Below are positions 11,340 to 24,089 of a stretch of DNA of 64,000 nucleotides, piece after piece. Positions within the stretch are counted from its first letter, which is position 1; every line of letters starts with the position of its first letter. Below the pieces are notes generated by a model. It made no database searches. It had not been told where the DNA came from and worked only from the letters and a program-made list of their open reading frames with translations. The position numbers and the translations under genes are program-made. This stretch comes from Aspidiotus rigidus (Eukaryota; Arthropoda; Insecta; Hemiptera; Diaspididae): positions 4,092,001 to 4,156,000 of the forward strand of contig JAVHKY010000013.1 of NCBI GenBank assembly GCA_035079385.1. Direction: 5' to 3'.

Positions 11340-12600
11340 GTATTATAATATTATAAGTAAAGATAAGAATTTTAGCTTTGTAAGTTGACATCCATAATCA
11401 TAATGTATTTTTTTTAAATTTTATTATTCATTTTTTTGAGCTATCTGGATACGATTTTTCAGTTCTCTTATTCTTCAACACTGCCTCATCATTTTTTTTT
11501 TTTCATTTATTTATTTATCTATTTTATTTTATTTTACGAACATTATTTGAGTAAGTATTTTTCGTTCAGTAAATCGAATTCGAACAGATCGCAAACAGAA
11601 AACTCCGACGTCTGTCACAAGTAGAAATAATCACTTGCGTTTAAACAAATACAGATAAGTAATATTTTGGTATCAAATTTCAAAGAGACGCTCGTACCAC
11701 GGGGAAATGGTGAAGAAAAGAAGAAAAAAAAATTACAATCATGTGAGTGTTTTTTTCTGCAAATCATTGATGTATCTTTTAATAACGTACCTACTTGTAA
11801 ATCCACGACTCTTCTGGCAGGTCGCTCGCGATAATTTCAGGTGACTTGCGATTCATTCATAGGCTTTTATTGCTGTTACGAGTAGAAGCAGTTGTGCGAG
11901 CGCTCCTTTGTGAACCATAGCTCGGATGTGAAAAAATGGACCATTTTACTATACATTCGTGTGAGACAGCGAAGATGAGATCATAGAGCACACGCCCAAC
12001 CGTAGATGATCTGGAAGAAAAACTATTCGTTACTGGTAAAGTGAGTATTTGTTGTCAATTTCTTGATCAACCTCCTCGATTATACATTCAATTAGGCCGT
12101 CATACTATGAACAGGAAAATAATTCTATCTGAAGAGAAGAGGTAGGGTAAAAAGAAATTTATTCAATGAAGAAAGGAATTCTAAACCTTACTTCATAATA
12201 TTTCAAAAATTGGTTCTTTCAACGAACTGTTCCCACCAATTTCTTCGATTATGTTCTGATTGGGCGAAGGAAATTATTTCACGAGAGATGAGGAGATAAC
12301 AAAATCTTATAGGTCAGTGAGGTAATGTTTTGCCAAATTCTAGTCTATTCTGAAAGATCTGACTAATTCATACAGATGCTCATCTATGCTCCCCCCACAG
12401 TAGTGTTTTCAATTGGTGTACCGCGGCAAATCACTGTTCTTATGATGGAAAACACAAATTAACATGAACCAGAAACAGATTTACAAATTTTTTCTATTCC
12501 CTCGAAAGAGTAATCATAATTTTATCTGACTGATGTGTTCCAAGTTTTGAGTGATGTCAATTCCAGTTTTTAATTTCTTGATCTTAAGTCTTAATCCGGA
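11340..12600. other. Non-coding stretch
   Basis: This contains an AT-rich, T-run-rich part (11,400-11,560) and otherwise unremarkable sequence. No gene or delimitable repeat was found. Confidence 0.4.
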
Positions 12601-15190
12601 CTTTTTATTTTTTTTTATTTTACGAGCATTTCAGCTGTACATAAGGGCTATTTGCTCGGCGTAACTTAGATTATAAACTTAAATTAAAGGGACGGTATGT
12701 ACATTGTAAGTTCATGTTGAAGTTTATTTATGTTAAAAGTAGTGAGTGTAGTTATGTGTTCGTAAAACTGGGTGGAGCGTAAGTAAGTTAAAGTTGAGTC
12801 AATGGTGTCGGAGTTGTTTCTTAGAGCAGAGCCGGTGTCAGATGGTATTTTGAGAGTAGATCGTGTTGGTTGTAAAACAGGACATGTAAAGAAATGTTCT
12901 ACACTTAGATTGTCGTCTTGACAATAAGGACATGATGGAGGGATAAGATTTGTTAGAAGGTATGAGTGAGTGAAACGAGTGTGTCCGATTCTTAGACGGG
13001 CCAATATGAAGGGTGATGGGATGTTGACCAATTTAGAGGTTTATTTTTAATTTTTCTTAATTGATTTTCCCAGCAAGAGTGCCAGAGATTAGAGGACATG
13101 GAACCGTAATATATTTTCAAGTCTTTAGCCGGAATCAATAAGCGGGCAGTTACTTTTGGTAGTGAAGTAGCTTGTTTCGCTGCTTCATCCATAGCATCGT
13201 GAGGGGGGAAGTCGACATGGTCCGGAATCCACACTAGAGTAAGGTGAGAATTGAGATTTTAACGTGTAAAGAGCCAGAAAAATTCGTTGAATGAGTGGGT
13301 TGATAGAGAAAACGTCTTTAATAGCATGGAGAGATGAGAGTCTGTTAGGAAGATATATTTTTGCCCCGGTTGAAGTTGGGCTAGTTTCGACACGCAGGTC
13401 AGGATTCCAACTAGTTCAGCTGTAAATGCTGACGCTGCATCACGTGTAGACGGTGAGCTTGTATTTTTCGACCAATAGAAAATGCGTACGCCGTCTTGTT
13501 GTTGAGTTTAGAGCCGTCTGTTAAACGTAGGGTACGGTCTCTAAGATTGATCTGATATTTTTTTGATGTGTTCTCTATAGATGGAATTATTTATGTTTGG
13601 AACTTCTGCAAGATCTAATCGGATGTCAGGGGCAGGCAGCGACCAAGGAGGAATATTAGAGATGATTGGAACAAGAGCTTTATTTTTGAAGCGGCGAGAA
13701 CCGGAGGTTTCTAGGAGGGTTCGGATGTGTTTGTTTGGATGTTGAATGAAGATCGGATTAATTTTTGAGAGAATGGATTTGTAGATGGGGAGATCAGGAA
13801 ATTGAAATACTGAAACAAGAAGGTTTGATGAAAGAACGGCTCGGCGAATGGAGAGAGGGGGTTCAGCTGATTCAGCGCACAGGCTAAATTTGGGGCTGCT
13901 TCTAAATGCCCCAGTAACAAGTCTTAGGGAAGTAGTTTGAATGGTGTCGAGTAACGATAGAGCAGAAGTACAGTTATACGAGTAGACAGGGGCACCGTAA
14001 TCCAATTGAGATCGAGTGAGACTTTTGTATAGATTTAAAAGTAATCTTCGATTGCATCCCGTCCGGGGATGAGACAGGTATTTGAGTACATCAATTGAAC
14101 GGAGGCACTTGGCTTTTAATGATTTGATATGAGGAATCCATGTTAGTTTTTGATCAAACCAGAAGCCCAGAAATTTAACTAAATTTGTGGTTTTGATTTG
14201 GAAATTTTGAAGTTGGAGTGGAGAAATAGAAGGGGATAGTTTTCTTTTGTGGAAAATGAGTAAGTTCGTTTTTTTTAATGAAAATTGAAATCCACGTTTG
14301 GATGACCATATAGAAATTCCATTTAGGGCTTCTTGAAGAAGTCTTGGGCTCTCTTCGGATTGTTTGAGCAGAGAGAGAGACTGTAGTCGTCTGCGAAAAG
14401 TCTTTGGGAGATAGGGAATTTAGTGTTGAGTGGAAGATCGTTTATGGCTGCCAGAACGAGGAGGACACTGGGAACTTCCCCTTGCGGGACGCCGTTTTCA
14501 ATTTTAAATTTTGGGGAGAGTTGATTATGTATTCTAACTGATATGTATCTATCTCTTAAGAAACTCTGAAGAATTTTGGGAAGATTACCTTGTAGACCAA
14601 AATGTTGTAATTGTTTACATATGTAGTGTCTCCAAACACGAGGATAAGCCTCTTGGAGGTCGAGAATTTAGAGAGGAAGGCTAATTCTATTTGATTCTGG
14701 AGGTCTGCCAGGGCTTGAGTTGAGTTTCGTCCTTTTCTAAAACCGTATTGTACCGATGACAGTAAATTATTTTGTTCTAGGAACCACCATAATCTTTTAT
14801 TGATAATTTTTTGGAATAATTTGCCCAGCACGCTAGTGAGAGCGATTGGTCGATATGATGAAGGGAGTGTAGGTTCTGAATTAGGTTTCAAAATAGGAAG
14901 AATGTATGCTAATTTCCAGTTTGAAGGGTAGATACCTTGTGAGAGAATCGAATTGAAGAGTGAAAGAAGATATTTGAGAGAGTTTGAGTGTAAGTTTTTG
15001 AGCATACTTGCATGGATGTGATCCGGACCTGGAGATGCGTTTTTAAGATTTTTTTGAAGAGTTGAGGTAAGTTCGGTCAGAGTTATTGGATGGTCATATA
15101 CATGTGATTTGTTAGGACAGTCAAAGTTTATTTCAAAAGTTTCTTCGTGAAATTTTCGGTAACTGGATTTCAAAAAAATCAAAAAATTTC
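12600..15190 (-). mobile_element. 5'-truncated non-LTR retrotransposon with RT and RNase H (I/Jockey-like)
   Basis: Read on the minus strand, the segment beginning near 15,182 has the reverse transcriptase start: NASPGPDHIHASMLKNL, then SNWKLAYILPILKP, SSYRPIALTSVLGKLFQKII and QYGFRKGRNSTQAL. At about 14,390 the catalytic box reads FADDY. Near 14,000 is the stretch SQLDYGAPVYSYN. At 13,190-13,235 is the RNase H signature WIPDHVDFPPHDAMDEAAKQ. Near 12,900-13,010 is LARLRIGHTRFTHSYLL followed by CPYCQDDNLSVEHFFTC. The 3' end is A-rich (T-rich on plus, 12,602-12,625). The endonuclease domain is absent and several frameshifts break the frame, so this is a dead 5'-truncated copy. The presence of RNase H points to the I-group or a related clade. 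Confidence 0.85.
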
Positions 15191-16257
15191 TTCGGCGTGG
15201 TGAGAAATACAGATCGAACTTTATATATGTTTCCCCACAAACTGCGGAATTAGGAGAGCTCAGAAGATTCCCCTACAAATGCAAGACATATTGGCTTTCA
15301 TATTGGAAACAAAACTCAAAATTTTCTAGAGTCATACCATTAGGTCAAAGCTCCCGTTTCCTGGAACCACAGTACAGGAAAAGAGGACTGAAGTTTTGTA
15401 TGGCCATCTTGTGCGGCCACAAATCCTGAATTAGGAGGGGGGGGGGAATCAGTAGAGACATGCAAGTGTCAGAACGCAGAAAAATCTTGGATACAATCAT
15501 AATGATAACGGTATTATCGTAAAAAGTTCCGGTTTATTCCTGATTCAACTCTTCGTTCGATCTAAAAAAGTTTCTATCTGTAATTAATTGTTTTTTTCTT
15601 CTTCGTTCATTATTTTTTCCGCTTTGATTCTTTCCTTTGACCAACAAATTTCATTTTATTTTATTTAATTCGGGCCAGAGAATTTTATTTTTCCTCTTGT
15701 TTTGACCTTCCTGGTCTCATCCAAATTATTCTTTCTTATAATTCTGACTTCAAATAAACCTTGTGAGTTGAATTCGTTTGTTGTTACGTATCTATGTAAA
15801 CCAATCAATTCTATACCTATAGGTTGAGAAACACTGCAGTCTACAAGGTTTCAACAGCTCTAAACTCCATGACTATGACCCTCTTCCAGACGAAATTAAT
15901 TTTCTAGAAATATGCATCTACCCCTCATCCTACCCAAATTAAATTGGTACCTGAAAACTCTTGTCCATTTTTTCAGAAAATTGTAGGGAATAAAATTTGT
16001 TATTCTACTGCACCTCATAGATTTTAATGTCATTTCTGCTCTATTACGTAAGCAGAATGTTTGTTTATACACTACAAACTATACCCTACTTGATTTTTCT
16101 GTTTTCAGTTGACGCCAAGATATTTGTGAAATTCTCGTTTTCTGTAAACTTGGCCGTGGTAAAATTTTTATTTTCGGAGAATAAAGCCTCAAATTTTTCT
16201 GTGGATTCTCATCACTCGCGTTGCAATTCCAATAATTGCTTCATCATATTCTGTACC
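15190..16257. other. Non-coding stretch before the secreted-protein gene
   Basis: No gene was found. A G-run lies at 15,437-15,446. The open frame from 16,027 that runs into the ATG at 16,258 has no motif and is taken as 5' flank or 5' UTR. Confidence 0.4.
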
Positions 16258-19200
16258 ATGCTGTAAGTACTGCACTCACCTTTTAAAAGTAAAGTTTTAG
16301 GAGAACATTAAAGAGAAAACGATCACTCAAAACTTGAACGAAGTCTAGAGGAAGGGCATTAATAGAAAGGAAAACACTCTGTTTAGGGTGCCTCCTCCAA
16401 CAACAGAACAGGTATTTCGATGAAGTCGAAGGGAAAAATCTACATAAAGGGGAAAAATGCTACAATAAGAAAGAGGGCAGAACTACGAACGACATAATTA
16501 TTACATCAATTTTTTTTCAAAGTCACACAAACTTGAATTCCGAAAACGTAGGATTAGACATTCTAACTTGAGGATTTTTGCTGATTTTTCTGATTGATTT
16601 TTTTTTAATTTTCTAGATTCAGTCATGGTCTACTTACGATTATAATAATCATTTTTTCATTTTCGACGATTTGTATTTGCGTTCCTCCTATTCAACCTTA
16701 CGCAACAAACGCGATGCAAGGTGAGTTACAGTTTAAATCAACAATCTGCATGTCGTCGTTGAATAAATATGTCATCCATTTACGATATTTTTTACGACTT
16801 CGGAATGGAGCTCCATTTACATCAAGATTCATGAGTTTACTTAGGTATTTCTGAAACCTTTTCTTCCAATCCAAGTTTGTAGTAATAACTTGAGACGCTG
16901 ATTTCGACTGTTTTTCTCGTCAAATCATTAATAAATTTTTTTTTTTGATACTCAATTTTGAATTCAAATAAGTACTTGGTTTATGTTTTCTATTTTACGG
17001 AGCATTCTAAGATCAGATTCAAAGATCGAATGTTTTTGGCAAGGTATTACAGTCAAAGCTGAAAGTTAGCCGTAATTTATTGTTATTACGATTTTATTAT
17101 TTTTTTTTTCAAACCAAAAGCTATAGTCAAAACTAAATTTTTCAAGGTCGTAAGTTTAAGTCAAAAGCAGAAGCAGCTAAAAGGCAATATATAATTATTT
17201 TAATATATCAATTTTCAATATTTTTTGAGCATCTCAGAGAATAGATTTTCAACTTTTTGTTAATTATGATGTCAATTTACACATACTCGTATATTGACGC
17301 GGCGTGAGCGTTGAGATCGCCATTGCATTGTTTATATAAATATAATTAGTGTATTGCGTTTTGATACAGAACAGTTTCTAAAAATTGATATTATCGATAA
17401 GAGGACGCGTACAATTCTGCCGATGTGAATTTCCACATTGAAGTTAGCCATCTCTAACGCAAAAACAAAAAGGCTAAAATTTGTAAAGAGTAGAATTTCC
17501 TATTAGATGTATCAAAATTCGAACAACTTTGATTTTGTTTTCCCTTCCAAATATCATTGCTCTCTGATATCGCCATCAGCAATCCATTGAATGACCGAAT
17601 ATTGAACGAAAGCAATTAAGTAGTTTAAACAGTGGTGATGCTAGCGCTGACCGGTTCAAATCAACGCTAATATTATCTTGTTTTACTACAGCTAGGAAGA
17701 AAGGAAGGGTGCGGCCGTCCCTGGCCATTGAGACCGCGAATAGTGAAAAGGAAAATAGATTAATCTTTACAAAGAAACTTGAATAGGTAATATTTATTTC
17801 GAGTGGTCAACGATCGGAACCCTTGTGGAATACAGTCTAGTAAAACTTGGAGGAAGTGACAATAATTTTGTCAATTCTTTGGGAGCAGCGAGGTGATTCG
17901 AGTCACCACTCTCATTCGAACAATAAATTCTCTACTTTAGATCCCTTTCACGAGAGAATTTGCATGACAATTTTTCCGCCCTGTAAGGGAGAGTGCCATA
18001 AGCAATCGCAGATATTGTGACTATCCTTATAAAACTGATACATAATTACCAAATTTTGTTTACAGCGATAACAACTCCTCGTGTACCCAGCTTCCACTCG
18101 AATATATTACCAAGTACAAATAAAATAATGAACTCGAGTCGACCGTCTTCTGTCGCCAAACCGCTTGTCTACAAGACGCAAGAACCTCTTTCTGTCACTC
18201 AAAAACCTAAGATCGAGTTTACAGAGCCGAACGTCGTCTCAACTAGCGACCAACTACTTCGAAAAAATTGTGAGTATTCTATTTTTACAATTTTATACTT
18301 TTCACTCTCATATTGCCACATCGCGCTCTCTTCTCGATTTACTTTATTTGAGGCAAACCAACAATTCGGCTGTGAATGTAGAAAATTTAGATGGTCCTCG
18401 GGGGCAATTATGTATATAGATCAACCAACAACGTTAATTTTGGATATCAACGAATAAATTACACAGTATGAAACAAAATTCAAGTTACTTGAAGGAAACG
18501 GCCCAAAAAAGTATGGAAAATTGGGCGAACAGAAAATGTATGAAGAATCACAAAAACTATGGGGATACATTTTACAGATGAGGTCGTCGAGGAAACTACA
18601 AATATCTGTGAAGAGTATTTTGGGGGAAAATTACCCATAATAAGTAGGAGTAGAGACAGTTACATTACTCAAAATAAAGGCTGCACTTACTTTGACACAA
18701 TAATAATGTTTATAAAACTTCAGAAACTATACTGCATCAGCACCAAATACATTATTAAGTTTATAATTGTCTTCTTTCTAATGTATCTTTTTCTAGTATC
18801 ATCTTCGTACGAACTTCCATCATATGTAGTTCAACCAGACGCAATGTACACCGCTGTCACCGATGCTCCGTCTTACTATTTGCACGATCTATATATCAAG
18901 GAATATAAAAGAGGTACGAGTAAATATTCTGAGGACTGGAGATATTAGGGATGTTATTGTAAACAACGTAATATCCGTTATTTTCGTGACATTCCAGATG
19001 CACCCCTTGAGTCGGATCCAGCAAAGAAAAATGGATTTTACCGATGGCGAATTTGCGACGAGATAAGTAAGAGTGAAGTTTTTGCGCAGTACGAGTTAGA
19101 ACCAATTGATTTACAAACCGCTTGCGCTGAACTAGAAGATCCTCAATACTCCGATATTCCTATAAAAGTTGTTAAGCATGCATTTTCACCGGAAATTAGC

Positions 19201-20174
19201 AATCCATATACCGTGTGGCCGATCAGATTCTACCAGCAATTATATCCGCGCGACCCTAAGTCAAAGCCTATTTTCTCTCGAAAAGAGGAACACGTATTCG
19301 CATGTCTGTTGAGAAAAAAATATTCCCGTCAGCTGGTCCCATTTTATGTCTCTAAACAGTATGCGGTTTCTGAGCAGCGAGTGCATCGTTTTGTGTATTT
19401 GGAACCATGCGATTATCGAGCCGCGAGACTAATGGTAGCTGAAAATTCTGCTGAAGTTTATAAGAGAACAAAACGGGATGTGGAACTTCATTACCTTGAA
19501 AGGCGACAGAAACACGATGAAACAGGTTGGTACAATAAATACATTGGAGATAATTCGTCGAGTATAAAATTGGGGATAAACTCGAACCCGAGTATAGTTG
19601 GGTGAATGAGACTATATCTTTTACCCATAGGTAAAATGAGGTTCCTAAATGCAATGAGTAAATTCCAATTAGTAAACATCTTGCACCTGCAAAATTCTAC
19701 CTCACACTTAATACCATTCAACTACGTAAGATATTTTCTAATTTTCTCAGCAAACGTTCAAATTGTTTCTCTTTTGTTTCAGAAAGAGAAATTTATGGTC
19801 ATCCTGATCCGGTTTGCAAATTAAATTCAGAAAATGAAGAAGAAAATCAGCTACTTCGTCTCTGTACTATAGTGCTAACATCATCGTACTTTAAAGATAA
19901 AATGAAAATTGTGTCCCTCCGCTCTGCGAAATTTGAACGATGCGCTCACGAACGTATAACTTTTAGAACAAAAACTGTCTTGAAACAGGCGGGAGGGAAG
20001 ATTTTTGCTGAACCAATGGTACGTTGCTATGCCACCATGACTGACGGATACGAGAAAATGTTCTACATTTCCAGGGCTTACAAAGCGAATGAAGTATTCG
20101 TTTACTCCACCAATCCGCGTAAAAAGGAATTCTATTTGGAGGCCTGTTGCAGAGACGTCAGTATTGTTAAGTAA
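16258..20174 (+). CDS. Unrecognised secreted protein, six exons, 449 residues
   Basis: Exon chain: 16,258-16,262, 16,617-16,720, 18,066-18,269, 18,797-18,913, 18,998-19,525 and 19,783-20,174. All introns are GT-AG, all junction phases match, and the sum is exactly 450 codons ending in TAA. Exon 1 holds only ATG CT. The join gives a hydrophobic leader (MLFSHGLLTIIIIIFSFSTI and on), a clear signal peptide. The body has a Ser/Pro/Thr-rich linker (about residues 40-110), then a long folded-looking region rich in Tyr, Arg and Lys that includes YTVWPIRFYQQLYPRDPKSK, and ends FYLEACCRDVSIVK. I do not recognise the family and see no transmembrane segment after the leader. The intron after exon 5 has a weak donor (GTTGGT). 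Exon 2 has two in-frame acceptors 6 bases apart (TCTAG and TTCAG), which may give two isoforms. It lies directly before the serine/proline array but on the other strand. Confidence 0.72.
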
Positions 20175-20179
20175 ATTCG

Positions 20180-21012
20180 CTAAATTGTAATTTTGATAAT
20201 GCTAGAGACATAAAATATAGTGCGTTTCTGAGGGTTCTAAAATGAATTGAGAGACATTCGTAGATGAGTGAATACAGGTAAGAATATTGCATCTATATTC
20301 TGGTACACCAGCACTCGCAGACAAAGAAGGTAATCATTTCAAATAAGGAAAAGAATAGTCTACTATCTAGTCGGAATCTTCATTCGATTTCGCTGGTATA
20401 CGAGCTGAGGTCGGACAAACGAAATGACCAAATAGGTGAACGATCATCTGATTTTTACATATTTTCGGAGAGTTTTGTAAATTTGTGACAGTACTCTCTT
20501 CAGTTTTTTCAACTGCTTGTGATCACTGCTCTCCTAAGTCTCAACCGGTTACATCGTTCGAGCTGGATTGTGCCGTCATGCCTTTTTTGACAGATATACG
20601 TCTTTGGGCTCGAATCGCATTACACAATTCTCCCAGACAATACGTTTCAGACAAGATGCAGACGTCTTGAGCTGATGACGTCATGAGAGATCTCGACCTA
20701 CTTCAGGGAAATAAGAAAATTTCGACTTTGCTACTCTATGGGTTAGCCTAAGGGACGTTGAATTTTCAGGGCTCCCAACTACTGAACTCTTAAGTTTTAG
20801 CCCCGATGAATCTTGTTTTACTTTTTTTTTGGTTGGGGTTCTATTTGTATTTCCGGATCTTTTTTCTTTATATATTTTTTTGTATAATTTATTTTTTCTA
20901 CAAGTACCTAGCTGAATTCAAATTCAACACAGAAAAAAAGTTTCAGATAATAACTGATCGAAAGTGTAATGAAGAGTTCATCTATGCATAGAAATTAAAC
21001 CTCATTTCCTTC
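20180..21012. other. Intergenic stretch between convergent genes
   Basis: No gene was found. A full TGACGTCA palindrome lies at 20,676-20,683. The region separates the 3' ends of the 449-residue gene (plus) and the first serine/proline gene (minus). No canonical poly(A) signal is obvious for either. Confidence 0.4.
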
Positions 21013-21645
21013 TCAACGCAAAAGAATAAGGCAAGGGTTGGAATAGCCTTGACGGATCCTTCTATGTAGTTCTAAAGGTGTGGTCGCACAACGTAAGGAA
21101 TCATAGTAATTCAAGATAGGAACCGGTGGATGCGTTGGTAGAAGATGCGTTTTGAGCTTCTTTGCATCTTTCGGGTTTCGATGTTGTTCATGTGTCCCTG
21201 CGTGGACAGTACTTGATGGCAACACAATTGATCCGGACTGTGGTTTCGGAGGGAGCTCGAGTGGTTTCGACTGAGAGCTCGGAGGGAATTCGACATTATT
21301 CGTGCGAGTAGAACTCGGAAAGTGCGCAGAATTTGTAAGACCACCTGAGCTTTCGTAGCGGCTGGGGCGATTCGGGCTTTTAGAACGCTCTGGGGTATTA
21401 GAGCGAATCGGTCTCTCCAAATGGATTGAATTACCATTTGCCGTCTTCGAAACTTGAGATAGTGCAGATTTTTCAGGACTTCCAGAGCGATGGGGTTTTG
21501 CGTGGATCGGTATCGCCTAGATGCATTCAACAAGTATTAAAACATTGAAATCTTGAGTAATTAACGAAAAATTATAATCATTGGTACTTACCTGAACTAG
21601 AAATACAATCGCGGTCATTGCGAATAGAAATTCGCACAGCATCAT
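21013..21645 (-). CDS. Secreted serine/proline-rich family, copy 1 (185 residues)
   Basis: Two exons on the minus strand. Exon 1 (21,592-21,645) encodes MMLCEFLFAMTAIVFLVQ, a signal peptide, and ends at the donor CAG|GTAAGT in phase 0. A 75-bp intron follows, and exon 2 (21,013-21,516) begins AIPIHAKPHRSGSPEKS. The body repeats Ser-Pro and Pro-Pro motifs, with family blocks GSPEKS, IHLERPIRS, ERSKSPNR and PPKPQ, and is probably intrinsically disordered. The C-terminal module has Cys followed by 14 residues and then Tyr where other copies have Cys. A separate Cys comes later (YSNPC). This is the most divergent open copy and the last in the array. No known family is recognised; the secretion call rests on the leader. 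Confidence 0.72.
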
Positions 21646-22139
21646 CTTCAGATTTCTAACGCTCTAGAATATTGTTCACGCAATAATACAAGTATTGGTA
21701 TATCATTGGTTTTTCGCTTCATGGTGGTTTTTTCTTTAACTTCACAAACACCTCACATATGAAATAAGCAATAAATAAGTTTTTAAAAATAAATTACTCG
21801 TATATCGTCGTTGTTTCCTAAAAATATATTTAATTCTTTTTTGTACGACGTGTTTTTTTAATGTCTTGTTTTTTTCTCAATTATACTGCATTGTTTAAGT
21901 TTTAAGTTTGAGGAACTTCGAACAAAAAGTCTCTTGATTCTTCAACGATAGACCTAATAACTTTCACTGCTATAACCCGAAAGGATCCAGAGAAATAATT
22001 CAGACCCATTTCCCCAATACTTAGAATACCTTCCCGGGAAGCGAATTGAGTAATTTAATGAAACTATTAGATTGTAAAATTGTATCAAAAAGAAACTATC
22101 TTAAAATAATTTTCAAAATTATTTGGAATGAGACACACA

Positions 22140-22910
22140 CACACTTGGATCAAATACAAAGTTTGGCGTTCACCCGTAAAATGTTATTTCAGCAGAAAAT
22201 ATTGTAGAGTCTTTTATAAGGTCACATTCAAAGAAGAGCAAAGCTAAGTCGTATTTTTTAACTGGGGACCTACTTTATGAGACTCGTTCGGTATCAGGTG
22301 TTCGATGTCTGCCTGCATAATTTTGACCTACGGTACTCTCTTTGTAAGTGACTTTGATCTACTTTGAGGACTTGAAAAACTCTGATGTCTAACCTAAGCA
22401 GAAGGACTCGAGGATTTGAAAAATTCTTAGACTAAGGAAATAATATAAAAAAGTAGGGATTTATTATTTCTTTGTGGTTTCATATCAGAACTAATGAGAT
22501 TTCCTTCTCTATATTTAGTTTCAAGAACATCAAGAACAGTACAGAATTTGGTATATCAATAATTTCTCGCTTCATTATGGTTCAATCAGAACTTTACAAG
22601 CACCTCACTCACACAGGTGAGAAAAAACCCAATGATTGAATACACAGTTAGGCGAAAAATAACATAAAAGTCGTTTTAATATTTCGTCCTGTTTTCCTCT
22701 TACAATTTACTTCATTGTAAAAGTTCAAAGAACTTTGAACAAAGACATTCTTGCCTGTAGACTCGATAAGTTTCACTGTATAATAGTGAATAGGAGAAGG
22801 ACCTTCAACACATTTCCCCATTAAGACTACTGGGGGATGAATAGAGTAATGTGATGAAACTATTTGACTGTATAATTGACTTGGTCTTTTCCTATGATCA
22901 AATACTTGGA
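22140..22910 (-). repeat. Orphan copy of the array 5' flank, without a gene
   Basis: About 22,540-22,900 matches the sequence that precedes every gene of the array: the TCAATAATTTCTCGCTTCAT and GGTTCAATCAGAACTTTACA blocks, the stretch around CTTCATTGTAAAAGTTCAAA, and the GAATAGAGTAATGTGATGAA end. The adjacent sequence (22,140-22,530) holds only far-upstream flank, and no signal-peptide or body exon is present. It marks an eighth unit whose gene was lost, or a flank duplication. Confidence 0.55.
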
Positions 22911-22962
22911 GCATTTCAGGAATTCTTGGGATTACATTCCAAAGAAGACCCCTCAGAATTGA

Positions 22963-22983
22963 AAAAAAAAAAAAAAAAAAAAA
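22963..22983 (+). repeat. Poly-A tract
   Basis: A run of 21 A residues lies between copies 1 and 2 of the array. It may be the tail of an old retroposed insert, but I could not find matching flanks. Confidence 0.6.
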
Positions 22984-23439
22984 GGCGTCTCGGTTATCTA
23001 GAAGGAAACGTTATTCATTTTAAGACAGAAACTTATAAAGACACTTGGATAACAGCTTAAGGTTATTTTTCCAAATGTGATTTCCTTTCCTACGTTAATT
23101 TTTCTTTTCAGAACACGTTCAAAATGAATGGCTCTTGTACAGAAATCTACACAGTTTCGACAAAGACCAGCAGAAATAATCACAATCGGTCATCCCCATT
23201 CCATGACTCTTGATTTTTGAGTGATTCTTGCCAGTAACGTTTGATTCTGACAATCGAACAAGAAAGTTCAAGATTATCAATGTGTAGATGAGAAGTGTTT
23301 GTGTCCACCTTCAAATAAAAACGATTTGCAGATAATGACTAATTAAAAGTGTATTTCTCGTGACCAGAAAAGAAAAAAAAAGAAGAAAATTATACGATTT
23401 AACGAAATACAGAAATCACTCGTAAACTTCATTTCCTCT

Positions 23440-24083
23440 TCATATAGGCGGAAAATGACTCCCAGGGTAGTTACAGCCCAGTAGGTTTCTTTTTCGTCTA
23501 TCGAAATGGGTAGGCATACATCCATAAAAATCCAAGCCAGGGTAATATTTCAAGGGCAGAGCCGGAATACGTTTAAGATGTGATTCAAGCCTCTTTGCAT
23601 TTACCGGGTCTGAATGTTGTACAAGTGTTTCTGGCTGGACAGGACTTGATGGCACCACAGTTGATCCAAACTGAGGGCTCAGAGGAAGTTCGACTGGTTG
23701 AGACTGTGGGCTCGAAGGGACATTGATACTTTCCGTTCGAGTAGGACTCGGAAAGCGTGTAGGAATCGTAAGACGACTTGGGCTTCTAGAGCGGCCACGA
23801 TTTGGGCTCTTACGACGCTCTGAGATAATTGGTCTTTCCAGATGGATTGAATCGCCGTCTGCAGTTCTCGGAACGTGAAGTAGCGTAGATTTTTCAGGAC
23901 TACCAGAGCGATGTGGGCTAGCGTGAATCGACATCATCTACATTAATCAGTACGAGAAATGTATTGAAAATTTCATAAACGTGGCTAATTAATGAAAAGC
24001 CACAATTATTATTATAGGTACTTTACCTGAACTAAAACTGTAGTCGTGGTCATCAAAGAGAATACAAATTCGTGGAACAACAT
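23440..24083 (-). CDS. Secreted serine/proline-rich family, copy 2 (184 residues)
   Basis: Exon 1 (24,027-24,083) encodes the leader MLFHEFVFSLMTTTTVLVQ. The donor is GTAAAG and the intron 89 bp. Exon 2 (23,440-23,937) opens MMSIHASPHRSGSPEKS. The body contains IHLERPII, ERRKSPNR, SRSPSRLTI, RFPSPTR and VPSSPQ, then the conserved tail block VQPETLVQHSDPVNAKRLES. The C-terminal module has Cys-X14-Cys with a basic centre (DRRKR) and ends CNYPGSHFPPI. It is intact and in phase. The RRKR run could be a processing site; that is inference. Confidence 0.75.
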
Positions 24084-24089
24084 CTCAAG

